Assembly (NCBI GenBank): GCA_024663395.1 | Contig: JANFAH010000001.1 | Location: 3,534,001 to 3,598,000 of the forward strand | Source of the DNA: Pisolithus tinctorius | Taxonomy: Eukaryota; Basidiomycota; Agaricomycetes; Boletales; Pisolithaceae | Reading direction: 5' to 3' | DNA length: 64,000 bases | Shown: positions 34,262 to 43,770 of the stretch, piece by piece | Numbering within the stretch: the first letter of the stretch is position 1 | Layout: every line of letters starts with the position of its first letter | Made by a program: the position numbers and the translations under genes | The notes under the pieces: generated by a model | What the model saw: only the letters and a program-made list of their open reading frames with translations | Database searches by the model: none | What the model was told of the DNA's origin: nothing

Positions 34262-34498
34262 CAGCCAAAGCTTGAAGCTTGGTATTCTGCTCGGTCGCTT
34301 CGTCAGAAACAGCTCTCACCATCGGTCATTGGGATCATCGAAGTTGTAAATCCACATATTAATGTTATTCTACATAACTTATGCAACTAATGCATATGTT
34401 TACAATCACCTAGACGAACCCGGTACACATTCGTCCCGTAACTACGAGGTAAGAGAGCTCATCGATCAATCTATCAGCTGGGGTGAATTCGAGGTCTA
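34262..34498. other. Convergent 3' region
   Basis: Stops of the RING gene and the acetyltransferase face each other here. Nothing else seen. Confidence 0.5.
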
Positions 34499-35150
34499 TT
34501 ACACACACAACAGTCCAGCCACGATGTGCGTTGGTGTTTTGGATCCAACCTGTTCTACGTTCATACCAAGGCGGGAGTAGAAGAATTTCCCTGCCGTATT
34601 AGAACGGGCAACCTCGGCTTGGACGAGGACGGTTGAATATCTGGGTCCATGCCGAAAATCCTCGGCCGATCTAGGCTCGGACGGTGTCTCATTCCTGCAC
34701 GATGATGCACGTAACCGGCGGGCAACATCGTGGACCAGTGCCCGGCCGATGCCCTGTCGTTGATGAGTTGGCTGGACCCCCAACGTGAGAAGTGTAATGT
34801 GCGCGAGGGAACTATTCCTGTGTTCAGTCTGTACAGTTCCATGGGAGGCGTTAATCTCGGCAGAGGCAAAGGCAATGACTGAATCTTCGTGCGTGGCAAG
34901 GACGCAGAGGTACCGAGGTTGAAGGAGGAGATGGATAAAGAAGGCAAGGGGGTATTGGACAGGGAGGAGGCTCGCCTACTAATGTGTGAGTAGACCTGTG
35001 CGGGAGCTGGTATAGCAGAGCAAGTGTACGCACGTGAAGTGCGCGGACCTCTGGTAGGTCGGAGGCTTTCATGAGTCGGAAACGAATTCCAGGTGGAATT
35101 AGGGGTAAAACATGTTCGCTGTAGCTGCCTGCGGGAGATGCGGGACTCAT
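34499..35150 (-). CDS. GNAT-family N-acetyltransferase (NAA50-like)
   Basis: The start MSPASPAGSYSEHVLPLIPP leads into GIRFRLMKASDLPEVRALH. An intron of about 57 nt follows, then ASLLPVQYPLAFFIHLLLQP and YLCVLATHEDSVIAFASAEI. The acetyl-CoA loop is QPTHQRQGIGRALVHDVARR (R-x-x-G-x-G/A pattern), preceded by the strand HITLLTLGV. The last motif is VLVQAEVARSNTAGKFFYSRLGM, the usual N-x-x-A-x-x-F-Y segment before the C-terminal strand. The short P-V-x-Y motif after LHASLL resembles the substrate loop of NAA50/NatE-type N-terminal acetyltransferases. Family is firm; the NAA50 assignment is tentative. Divergent from the enoyl-CoA hydratase, about 440 bp away. Confidence 0.83.
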
Positions 35151-35586
35151 GGTGGGATAAGTTAATGGCAGCTTCGGGGTAGATCGGACCTTCCCTACGT
35201 ACACTTGGTACTGTCGAAACTACACGATGTCAAATCCTCACCTCGAGAGGACGCAATTAAGGCTCATCTACCGGTACAGGCAATACTGTAGATTGCACTC
35301 TGTTGGGCATGATAACTAGCATCATCCAGAGCCCGTGACATGCCTGTTGCCTGTATCCCCGGGCCATGTCTGTGGTGTTCAGGCCGTGATTAGTGAACAC
35401 ACCAGACATGGGTACTTTGGAAGATGCAGATTCAGGGGTCTGTCCCTACGATTACGGCTCATTGGTATACCCACCAGCATATCCATATCCTACATTGTCA
35501 CCATTGGATCGAGTTGTTGTGTCGGTGCTGCCGTAAGCGTAATAGAAGTCGCCCGGCTCGGAGCAGCGTCGGTTTCATCATCAACG
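35151..35586. other. Divergent intergenic region
   Basis: Upstream of the acetyltransferase (-) and the enoyl-CoA hydratase (+). A long open frame crosses here into the hydratase but has no domain before the ATG at 35587. No TATA box of note. Confidence 0.5.
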
Positions 35587-36730
35587 ATGGCACTGAAATT
35601 CGCCCCCTCCGGCTACCGCTGCCTTCGCACCGCGCGAGGTGTTCACGGCCTTCGTCTCTTTACAACGAGCCCACCTGCTTACTATAAGAACGTGATTGTG
35701 TCGAAACCTGACCCGGCAGTCGCATTGATTACTTTGAATCGTCCCAATGCCCTCAACGCACTCAACGCTGCTCATTTCGATGACATCTCGAGCGCACTCA
35801 GAGAGGCTGACGAAGACCCCACCATTGGAGCCATGGTGATCACAGGTTCCGACAAGGCGTTCGCTGGTGCGTGTGGCAATCTTGACGAGACCCTACCCCT
35901 TGACCAACCCGCGGATAGCCGGTGCCGATATCAAGGAGATGAAGGACAAAACATGTATGCACCCATGCCTTCCTCACATGTCGATCTGACATTCCGCCCT
36001 CTCAGTCGCAGAAGCTTACATGTCCAACTTCCTTGCCAATTGGGAAGTCATTGCCAAGCTCCGAAAACCAGTCATTGCAGCAGTCAGTGGGTATGCTGTA
36101 AGTGCAAGGTCCTTTCCGTCAAAGTCGGTTTTACTGAACATTCTGCCGTTCTATACAACAATTTCACACCTCTCCGGGGGAATGTCGCAATCTGCGTAAA
36201 CACTCATCGGAAAGCTTGGTGGTGGACTCGAGCTTGCGCTTCAAGCCGACATCCTCCTTGCGGCACCTTCCGCCAAACTGGGCCAACCTGAAATTAATCT
36301 CGGAGTGATTCCAGGTGGTGGTGGTACCCAGCGCCTTGCCCGTCTGATCGGTAAATCCCGTACTATGGAAATGGTGCTCACCGGCCGCATCATCGACGCC
36401 GAAGAGGCTGAACGCTGGGGTTTAGTAAACAAGGTCGTGCGTGAGGAAAGCGGAGTCGTGGATGCGGCGATCAAGTTGGCCAGGGAAGTTGCCAGCAAAA
36501 GTCGCGTGGCAGTCGTTGCCGGAAAGGAAGCGGTTAACGCTGCGTTCGAACTGTCTCTTTCGGAGGGGCTGAGGTTTGAGCGGAGGTTATTCCATAGCTT
36601 GTTTGCTACCGAAGACCAGAAAGAGGGTAAGTACAATGCCAAGCGGCGTCCTCGTTTATACTAATACAGTCCTGGTACAGGCATGACGGCGTTCGTGGAG
36701 AAACGAAAGCCCAAGTGGACTCATTCGTGA
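35587..36730 (+). CDS. Mitochondrial enoyl-CoA hydratase (crotonase family)
   Basis: Hydrates trans-2-enoyl-CoA in beta-oxidation or amino-acid breakdown. The N-terminus is an Arg-rich, acid-free presequence ([20 protein letters not shown], then [11 protein letters not shown]) that suits mitochondrial import. The mature part begins [16 protein letters not shown]. The oxyanion-hole region reads [15 protein letters not shown], split by an intron, then [20 protein letters not shown]. Both catalytic glutamates of ECHS1 are kept (GGGLELA and LGQPEINLG), followed by [19 protein letters not shown] and the C-terminal trimer helix [19 protein letters not shown]. Exons join in frame at about 35869/35927, 35954/36007 and 36097/36211; the third intron is 113 nt, longer than usual here. 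End at 36730. Confidence 0.95.
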
Positions 36731-36946
36731 CTTGCCACATGTATCGCGTGGCAAGCTCCGCGTCACACTTTTTCCAAATTGCTACCTTCTGCATGGCTAT
36801 CATTCGCCGTGTACATTATCACTAATACAGGGACTTCAATTACGTAAGAGAGTCACTAAAAGTGGACCATTACTAGGAAGCAAGCTCTATCAGATTATCG
36901 AGTGTGTATTACTATGCATGTAATTGGTTCTAAACGTCCTTGTCCA

Positions 36947-38020
36947 TCAAAATTTTGCGGGGCAAAACTTTTTGGAGTGCATCGTCTGGACGTCGCGACG
37001 GCACAGGTCTTTGCCGCATAAGTCGCAACGAACCTTAAGGCGCATGTGGTGTGATAATATGTGTCGAATCACATTCTCCTTCTGCAACGACCTGCCGCAT
37101 CCATCCCACTTGCACTTCACGGATTCCCTGCCTGTGGAAACGAAACCGTGGACTTGTTTGAGATGGATTCGCAGGCTCTTGCGATCTCCAGTAACATGTA
37201 TGCCACACGGAGATGAGGGGCACCCCCAAGCACACAGGCAAGAACGAGTGGCAGGATATAGGGCGTCGCGATTTTCGGCATCCTCCTGATCCAGTTGCGG
37301 CGTGTTCAGGACATGCCCTTCATCCCCTGTGGCTCCGGTGGGCGAAGTCGTAGTTGGAGAGGTGGTGTTGGCCAGGGGGTGGCTGCGCCGCACATTTACG
37401 TACGCGTTATGAATTTCGGTAGTTGTCTGGGATGTCGTTGGTTGCAAAAAAGGGGAGGGAGCGATATCAGTGGGAGAGTATTCATAGAAAGTGGTAGGAT
37501 TAGGAACAGTTGGGGTAAACCGAGGCTCTAAGCTCATGTTGGTTCCGTAGGGTGTAAACAAATGGTCAATTCCTCCGTGGAACTGTGATGTAACGTGGAT
37601 GGGAACTTCCTGCCCCCAAGGTCCTTCAAACTGGGTAAAGTCTTCGGTAAGTGACGGGATAGCGACGCAGTCATCAATGATGCTATCCGCTTGGTGGTCG
37701 CAGTTGGAGTCATAGTCTTGCGTGCCGGGAAAAGCATGACCGCCGACGGAGGAGTAATCTGCAGCTGTCGCATCGTAGGCGTTCTGGTCCCGACATTCGA
37801 GTTCGTCTGGGAGATAACGGTATGGAGTGGGAGACACGGCGTTGATAACGCTGGGTAAGCAATCAATGCGCATATTCGCACCGTGCGAATAGAAGGAACT
37901 GATTACAGGATGTCTGAGGCTGCGAACGGTGATCGCAGCAAAACAAAACGTACTCTGAGGAAAGTTGACAACGTTGGGCAGTCCATGGAGACAGCCGGAT
38001 AACGCGCTCGCAATATGCAT
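36947..38020 (-). CDS. C2H2-type zinc-finger regulator
   Basis: Intronless, about 357 residues from the first in-frame ATG (38020). Residues 1-230 are acidic and Ser/Thr/Pro-rich with no known domain, suited to activation. The C-terminus holds three zinc-finger-like units. The first is loose (CLCAWGC ... RIHLKQVH); the second is C-x4-C...H-x3-H (CKWDGCGRSL...IRHILSHH). The third is C-x2-C...H-x4-C (CDLCGKDLCRRDVQTMH with a final Cys). The protein ends a few residues later (CPAKF). This layout is common in agaricomycete C2H2 proteins. Target genes are unknown. An upstream in-frame stretch before 38020 starts with TTG and is not counted. Confidence 0.75.
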   Translation of the reverse strand: MHIASALSGCLHGLPNVVNFPQSTFCFAAITVRSLRHPVISSFYSHGANMRIDCLPSVINAVSPTPYRYLPDELECRDQNAYDATAADYSSVGGHAFPGTQDYDSNCDHQADSIIDDCVAIPSLTEDFTQFEGPWGQEVPIHVTSQFHGGIDHLFTPYGTNMSLEPRFTPTVPNPTTFYEYSPTDIAPSPFLQPTTSQTTTEIHNAYVNVRRSHPLANTTSPTTTSPTGATGDEGHVLNTPQLDQEDAENRDALYPATRSCLCAWGCPSSPCGIHVTGDRKSLRIHLKQVHGFVSTGRESVKCKWDGCGRSLQKENVIRHILSHHMRLKVRCDLCGKDLCRRDVQTMHSKKFCPAKF

Positions 38021-38697
38021 GCGAAGCTTCCTCGGATGTCGTAGACGTGAATGGTGGAATCGCAGCCATTGCGGAAAGAAATGAAGCAAGCTAGATGTTC
38101 ATTCTGACCTTTATATGAACAACCTTTTCGGGAAGAAAGACAAGAAAGCTAGTCGGAGCATCAGATCTCATCGGAGAACGACCCATCACGAGTCCACGGC
38201 GGACGGGCGGCCATCTTGTTGCGTAATACTTCTCGACATGCTGTGTTGGCGCTGATGCACCAAATACGAGGACAGTTAACACGAGTATAACGTCATTTAT
38301 TTTCCGCAACATTGAGCACACCTGCGCAACGTCAATCAGTAAATAACTTGACGGACGTAGATTCAAGGCTAGGTTGGCTCACCTGTTAGAATAAGTTAAT
38401 AGGGTCGCCGCCACTGCACTCCAAGGCCGAAGGCAGGCGGGCGAGCTGTGTTGACAGTCCTGAAGCAAATCTATTACTTACAACATGATCCTACACCAGC
38501 AATGCACTCCGGAACTTGACTTGTCCAAGATTGAGCCAGATCTGGACCTACACGTGCGGTGCCGATAGCGGCCAACTTATTGGCATGGGTGACTGGCGAA
38601 ATATAAATTTCACTACCGGAAGATGTCAGGGGTCGGGGGTGCAACGTAAATTCCCGCAGTATTGCGTACCATGTACCAGTAGCTATTAGTGTTGCTG
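38021..38697. other. Intergenic, no gene seen
   Basis: Upstream of the C2H2 gene. Open frames here carry no recognisable domain. Confidence 0.5.
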
Positions 38698-38755
38698 TCG
38701 AACTGAAATCAGTTCGAGGTGAGTCGAAGTGGCAACTCGATCCAGTCCACTTCGA
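38698..38755. repeat. Two adjacent perfect inverted repeats (hairpins)
   Basis: The first, 38698-38717, has 9-bp arms TCGAACTGA / TCAGTTCGA with a 2-base centre. The second has 9-bp arms TCGAAGTGG (38724-38732) and CCACTTCGA (38747-38755) with a 14-base loop. Related words (CGAACTG) occur again within 40 bp downstream. It lies about 420 bp before the APH-like gene. Confidence 0.75.
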
Positions 38756-38924
38756 TACATCCGAACTGGGACGAACTGCACTTTGTTTACCTTGCGAGAT
38801 AGCCTACTCCAATTAATATATGTCTCCTGCGTATAGATGAGTAGATTTACGAGCCTCAAGCAAAGCAAGTTTTGCCATCCCCAACCAGCTTGTACGGAAG
38901 CGCGTTCTTCCTTGCCCACACACA

Positions 38925-39140
38925 ACCTTCTTCATGCAAGGCATCGCGGTCTCCACTTCCGTTATCGTATGTGTGCTCTCATCGTTCTTCCCTGCCCTAT
39001 TCAAGTACTCTTCGTTTAAGGCGTTGTGGTCACCTGTCTCCTTTCGACCTAGCGTCTCCTTTTGTTACTTTACTCAAAACATCTTTATCCAAGGAATTGC
39101 GCTGTGTCTCATCTCGAACCTAGTCCACTCATCCTTCCTT
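38925..39140. repeat. Degenerate tandem repeat of about 75 bp (three units)
   Basis: The words ATGCAAGGCATCGCGGTCTC (near 38934), TTTAAGGCGTTGTGGTCAC (near 39015) and CCAAGGAATTGCGCTGTGTC (near 39089) start similar pyrimidine-rich stretches. Spacings are about 80 and 73 bp. Identity is low, so this is a weak call. Confidence 0.35.
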
Positions 39141-39177
39141 ATCCTTGCTTAAATAACTTCACACAGGGCACCTCACA

Positions 39178-40095
39178 ATGATATCCCAAACGCCCCACAT
39201 CTCGGCAATGACGCCCAGTGACCTAACCGGCTTTGAGGTCACCACAGTCAGTACTTGCGCCGAACACGAGCGACCTCATTGGCGGGCTGAAGAATATGGG
39301 CGGTGTGTGGTTTTCGAATTAAAATACTTCGTCAATCTCGACGACTGCGAGACTCTGCGGCCTCAAGTTGCGACGCAGAGGTACGTCCACTGGCATGCAA
39401 AGTCCGACGCAAATGCACCACGCATTCCCGAGATTTTTTACTTCTTCGAAATTGGAGAGATGGGACACACGGTGTTGGAATTTATCAAGCTCCCATTACC
39501 TTCAATCAGCAGAAAAAGCTGCAGATGCTCTCAGGTGGCTTTCTAAGGTTCCAGCTCCTTCCGACCATGTCGGAATTGGTCCATTAGGGAATGATTGCGC
39601 CAGCCACAAGCTCTTCAAAAACAATACAGCTCCTCTGTCCTTCTCAGCCGTAGAGGCCTTGCAACGGTACTTGGACAAGGTGCGTCCATGCTTACATTTT
39701 TTGGGCTAGGAGCTTACAAGACGCTCGAGCTTAGCTCCACCAATAGAACCCGTCAGGATCAGCCATGAGCCGCTAATCTTCACCCAATCCGACATAGACC
39801 CAAGTAGCTTTGACGTTCATAATGAAGGGAAGACAGTCATTTTCGGCTTCGGCAGCGTAGGGCTCTTGCCAGTATCCTTTGCCCTTCATACCTTGTCTTC
39901 ATCCACCACCTTCACCATCACTGTCGCAGAGTACTTGGAGTGGCCGCCCTCTGCCAATCTAAAGTCGATGGCCCTAATTGCTGGGCTTTTATGGGTGACG
40001 TCCGCCCCGACCCTTGGTACGTCAACTTGTATTTAACATGGGGTTAACTGACGTTCGTCGTAGATCTGGACAAGGACGGTAATCCCCGACGGTAG
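39178..40095 (+). pseudogene. APH-like (aminoglycoside phosphotransferase fold) gene with a frameshift
   Basis: The region reads like the agaricomycete APH-like kinases. First part from ATG 39178: MTPSDLTGFEVTTVSTC, then IPEIFYFFEIGEMGHTVLEFI. The next coding part, YLQSAEKAADALRWLSKVPA and VGIGPLGNDCASHKLFKNNT, lies in the next frame, and I find no GT-AG intron of suitable length between them (39480-39510). After introns it continues with IFTQSDIDPSSFDV (the degraded H-G-D region), VIFGFGSVGLLPVSFAL, EYLEWPP and ends LDLDKDGNPRR at 40095. The kinase catalytic residues are poorly kept. Either a broken gene or a one-base sequence error; the later exons splice cleanly, which suggests recent damage. 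Confidence 0.65.
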
Positions 40096-40419
40096 GATAA
40101 GTTTCAATATATATATGCTTATGGTCTTCAAGCCTAGTAAGCAAACTTCTCTGCTTGCTCTAGAATTTGAACACTTAACTATGTGATCTAGAAAAATATG
40201 CCCTAGGTTTGGTTTTCCGAGCGTGTAAATCCTGCAACCAATATCCTCAGCCTTTATCTTTCGCGTCCCGTTTATTATCACAAATCCCACTGTGAAGAAA
40301 CTCGCCTAGTCACCCGCTTTCCCAATCGAGTTCGCAGCCACCGCCTCATCCTCAGCCACAACCCACGTTTTCGTGCTGTCTTTACGCAAACTTTCCTCCA
40401 CAATCATACTCCAAAGGTG

Positions 40420-40870
40420 AAGGTGGCACAACTGGACATATGCGACGGGTCATGAAAAATACGATGCTTCATCAATCAACTCGAATTAAACTTCGCAACT
40501 AATGCTTCCACGTTTGCCACCGATGCTATCAAAATTAACTATGCCATGCCATATATGAAGGCTGGCCGTGCCCAGCAACGGGTAATTGACTTTCATGACA
40601 AGCAACGAGCAGGAGGGGCATGCCCAGAGTTCGACAATTGGGAGGTTTTGCTGATGCACTGAAGGGGAAATTCGGTGAACCAAACAAGAAAATGCGGGTC
40701 CAGAACAGGCTCCCTGCCCTGAAACAACGCGACGGCCAATCGGCCGACGACTATCTTGCAGAATTCGAGCTGTTCGTGGTCGATGCCCAGTTCGACGATG
40801 AAGCGCTTCTCAACATCTTTCGTTCCGGGTTAGGTTCCGGGTGCTGTGACCCTTGGGTATATATTTGAGA
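40420..40870 (+). mobile_element. Decayed Ty3/gypsy-type gag fragment
   Basis: A translated path resembles LTR-retrotransposon gag. It shows a start like KVAQLDICDGS, a stop codon, then FINQLELNFATNASTF, IKINYAMPYMKAGRA, a frameshift near 40640, then FADALKGKFGEPNKKMRVQN, LPALKQRDGQSADDYLAEFE and EALLNIFRSGL. I see no protease, reverse transcriptase, integrase or LTR pair next to it. It is an old fragment, not an active element. Confidence 0.7.
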
Positions 40871-42190
40871 GATGGGAAACTGCCCCCGGCGTGAGGTTAG
40901 ATGAACGACTTTTTCTGGCCAAGTTCGAGTTCGAATAGGCACGCAAAAACGTACATAGCTCATGGTGGTTAGCCTGGGAACTGGCAAATATCAAGGGAAA
41001 AAAATCTTCGAGGGCATCTCGTGCCCAGTCCCATGTACATTTGGTCAAAGACCGCGGGAGCTGAGCGCTGAGCTTCCGTAATTGCAAACCGGTTCATCAG
41101 TGAGAGCTGAAACAATTAAAGAGCTAGATATTTAGCGGCAGTTACCAGATCCCTTGAGCCTCGCAACGCACTGATCTACCTTCCTCGTAACCTGTGCAGA
41201 AAATGCGACACTTAAAAGGGTGACGAGGGGGAAGCCGACATATACTTGTCAGAAGTTGTTACGTCCCTGGGTGAGGATGATGTTCCTCGTCGCATATCAA
41301 GACACTAATATCGCAGCAAAGCAAGTGCAATCTGAAATCGTAATCTGCCAGCCTGGGGCATGTCCTGATGAACCTGGAAATTTTCTGTAAACTCCACAAG
41401 CACGCAGGGTTGTGACTTATGGTAGGGAGTGTGTCCGAGAAATAGTTCGTGGACGGGTTGGCGACCAAACTCATCGATAAGGACCTACGATAAGGTTATG
41501 CTTTACCCAACACTTCCAGGCATCCACACGCAAGGACATCAGTTGTGTTCGGAAAACACGTCTCATATCATAATTTTTCTGCCGGAAAGGGAAAACATGG
41601 TTTTCCCGGTTGAGACACGCGTTACGATCGGATCCGTCGCGAGTTTCATGGTCATGCTGGTAGGGGTAACAACCGATCCCTCATGTCACCTTGGTCAGTG
41701 AAAATTTTTTATGGTTCCTGCTTACGCAACGTGTCGAGGGCAGGAACAACCTTGGTCGTCGCTGTCTGAACCTTGACGTACGGCGTCTTGAACCTCCTTT
41801 AGTTACATAATCAAGTCAAACATGCCTCCACCATGTGTCTGATGGAAATCTCGGACCAGTAGTACCTGAGCTCGGGATATCCGGAGTGCCGTACACTGAC
41901 CAGCGTTTGTTTTGTTCACTTAACTCCGCTCGACCACTGCAGTATCGATGGCTGCTTGTTCAACTGTCTCTTCCTGGGACGTCTGGAGCCTGACAAGAGT
42001 CCCACCACTTGATCAACGGCTATAGAAGACAGAGCTGTGACGGACGTGCGGGTGACCTAGAGAGAGATGTTGGCAATGGAAAATGGAAAGTTCCCGCCGT
42101 ACCATAGCACCGACAGAACACGATTTGAAGCTGGGTATATGGATCAATTTGAGCGTACGAGGGTTGTAGTTAGGAGCAGACCTTAACAAT
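40871..42190. other. Intergenic, probably transposon-derived, no gene seen
   Basis: Follows the gag fossil. Frames are broken and I could not match any piece to pol or an LTR. It may be further remnants of the same element. Confidence 0.4.
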
Positions 42191-42475
42191 TTACGGTGAA
42201 AGACCTCTCAACAACTCCTCCAGCTGCGCATGTGTCCTCTGTATATCAACGTTCTTCCTCTGCACATCACCACTGTTGTACGCCCTCAACGCTGCTCGCG
42301 TCTCCGCTACGAACTCGCGCGACAGCTCCACGGACTTCAGAACTCCTGGATCCTCAGTGACGCCCGTATTCCTGTCAGGAATGAGATTTGAGAGGTCAAC
42401 GTTTGAAGCACGTATGAGAGCTAGGTCGCGCAGCGTATCTGCTAGTGCAAGTGGCTTGGACTTTTCCACTGGCAT
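42191..42475 (-). CDS. Small hypothetical protein (94 aa)
   Basis: A single exon starting MPVEKSKPLALADTLRDLAL and ending LEELLRGLSP. It looks mostly helical and charged, with no signal, membrane segment or cysteines. Heptad-like leucines appear in LADTLRDLALIRASNVDLSNL and in the last 25 residues, so a coiled-coil adaptor is possible. I do not recognise the family. It is divergent from the BTB gene, with 206 bp between the starts, which supports a real gene. Function not proposed. Confidence 0.55.
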   Translation of the reverse strand: MPVEKSKPLALADTLRDLALIRASNVDLSNLIPDRNTGVTEDPGVLKSVELSREFVAETRAALRAYNSGDVQRKNVDIQRTHAQLEELLRGLSP

Positions 42476-42681
42476 CGTTGGGCATCCAGATGTATGGAAA
42501 GTGAAACAGTGCCAGTCGCTTAGGTAATTAGAATTGGCGTTGTCGTAATTGAAGTATACAGCAATAAGGTTGATAAATCAGTTGTTCACTGACACTTTCA
42601 ACAAACGTCTGTCGTCTAGCGCAGCAAAGTACTGAAGTCTGTAGGCTTACAAAGGGATAGTTAATCCCTGACAGTTGGACA

Positions 42682-43623
42682 ATGGAGACGTTGCCGGCTG
42701 ACCTCGCACCTACGGACGTTGTATCACCTCCCAAGCGGGAGACTTTGGTTCACCCCGCGTTCGACTCACCCGAGGCGGATATCATCATTGTCTCTAAGGA
42801 CCTCACATGCTTCCGTGTCCACTCATTCACACTCAAGACTACCTCGGGCTGGTTCCGCTCCCTTTTCACCCTTCCGCGTCCTGTCTCCTCCGGTCCCAGT
42901 GATTCTGCAACTTCGAGTAAAGAGACCCTTCCACCAACTGCCTCTGCGGCAGAAACGATCCACCTTGATGAGGACGCTGAGACCCTCGAGATCGTCCTGC
43001 GGATGATAAGCGGTCTCCCGATTACACCCTTCACGTCCTACGACACCGTAGATGCGGTCTTATACGCATCTGAGAAATACGATATGCCAGGTCCGGCTTC
43101 GCTTGTGCGAATTGCAGTACTGACACCCCCTCTCGCCGACCAGCCCCTGCGCCTCTACGCCTCATCTTCCCGGTTTGGGTGGATCGAAGAATCTCGGGTA
43201 GCTTCGGAGCGCACTCTTGCATTGGACTTATGGTCGGAGGAGAACTGGAAAATGCTAAGGAAGGTCGATGGTCCCGCTGCTCTTGACCTCTTGAAGTTGC
43301 ATCGATCCAGGAGGGAGGGGGTGCGAAAGAGGTTGGAGGAACACCCTTTCGTGAGTGGGAGTACAGCTGCACTTTGTGCGCGGTGCCGCAGACCAACCGA
43401 CCATCATACATGGAGAGAGCTCAAGTACAAGATCATTATGGAGATGGACCATAGACCACTTGGAGATACCGTGTTGAACGTCGGTTTGCAGGAGTGGCCA
43501 GAAGCAATGGCATGTTGGGAGGCGCATTGTCCACATGATGCGTGCGCGTCAGTAATCTATGACAAGACAGAGACAGTACGACTTATTAGGGATTGTATAG
43601 AGAGCTTGCCCAAGACTACGTAG
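42682..43623 (+). CDS. BTB/POZ domain protein
   Basis: Intronless, 313 residues. The BTB fold is seen early: SPEADIIIVSKDLTCFRVHSFTLKTTSGWFRSLF (the pattern AD-h-x-h...F-x-V-H...L...S..F), then IHLDEDAETLEIVLRMISG and DAVLYASEKYDMPG. A helical region with two Cys pairs follows (CARCRRPTDHHTW and later CPHDAC). It belongs to the many single-exon BTB proteins of agaricomycetes, whose partners are unknown; cullin-3 adaptor activity is possible in principle but not shown. The insertion in the middle of the BTB core (residues 65-90, Ser/Thr-rich) is typical of the group. Confidence 0.85.
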   Translation: METLPADLAPTDVVSPPKRETLVHPAFDSPEADIIIVSKDLTCFRVHSFTLKTTSGWFRSLFTLPRPVSSGPSDSATSSKETLPPTASAAETIHLDEDAETLEIVLRMISGLPITPFTSYDTVDAVLYASEKYDMPGPASLVRIAVLTPPLADQPLRLYASSSRFGWIEESRVASERTLALDLWSEENWKMLRKVDGPAALDLLKLHRSRREGVRKRLEEHPFVSGSTAALCARCRRPTDHHTWRELKYKIIMEMDHRPLGDTVLNVGLQEWPEAMACWEAHCPHDACASVIYDKTETVRLIRDCIESLPKTT

Positions 43624-43770
43624 CTAGGAGGTTGTCTTACGTAAGCATCACTAATAGCCGACTGGTTAAATTTAAAGGCTATTTTAGCAGCTTCAGCTTC
43701 AGTGAGAGCGTCAGTGGAGTCCCTCCAACGATCGACCCAACAAGCTGACACCGTTTTTAGTGCCTTCGCG

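Noticed and set aside
36947..38089. A longer start for the C2H2 protein at 38089
   Set aside because: The first codon there is TTG; the first true in-frame ATG is at 38020.
41429..41701. A 90-codon frame that might be part of a pol gene after the gag fossil
   Set aside because: No protease, reverse transcriptase or integrase motif can be read; similarity was only imagined from context.
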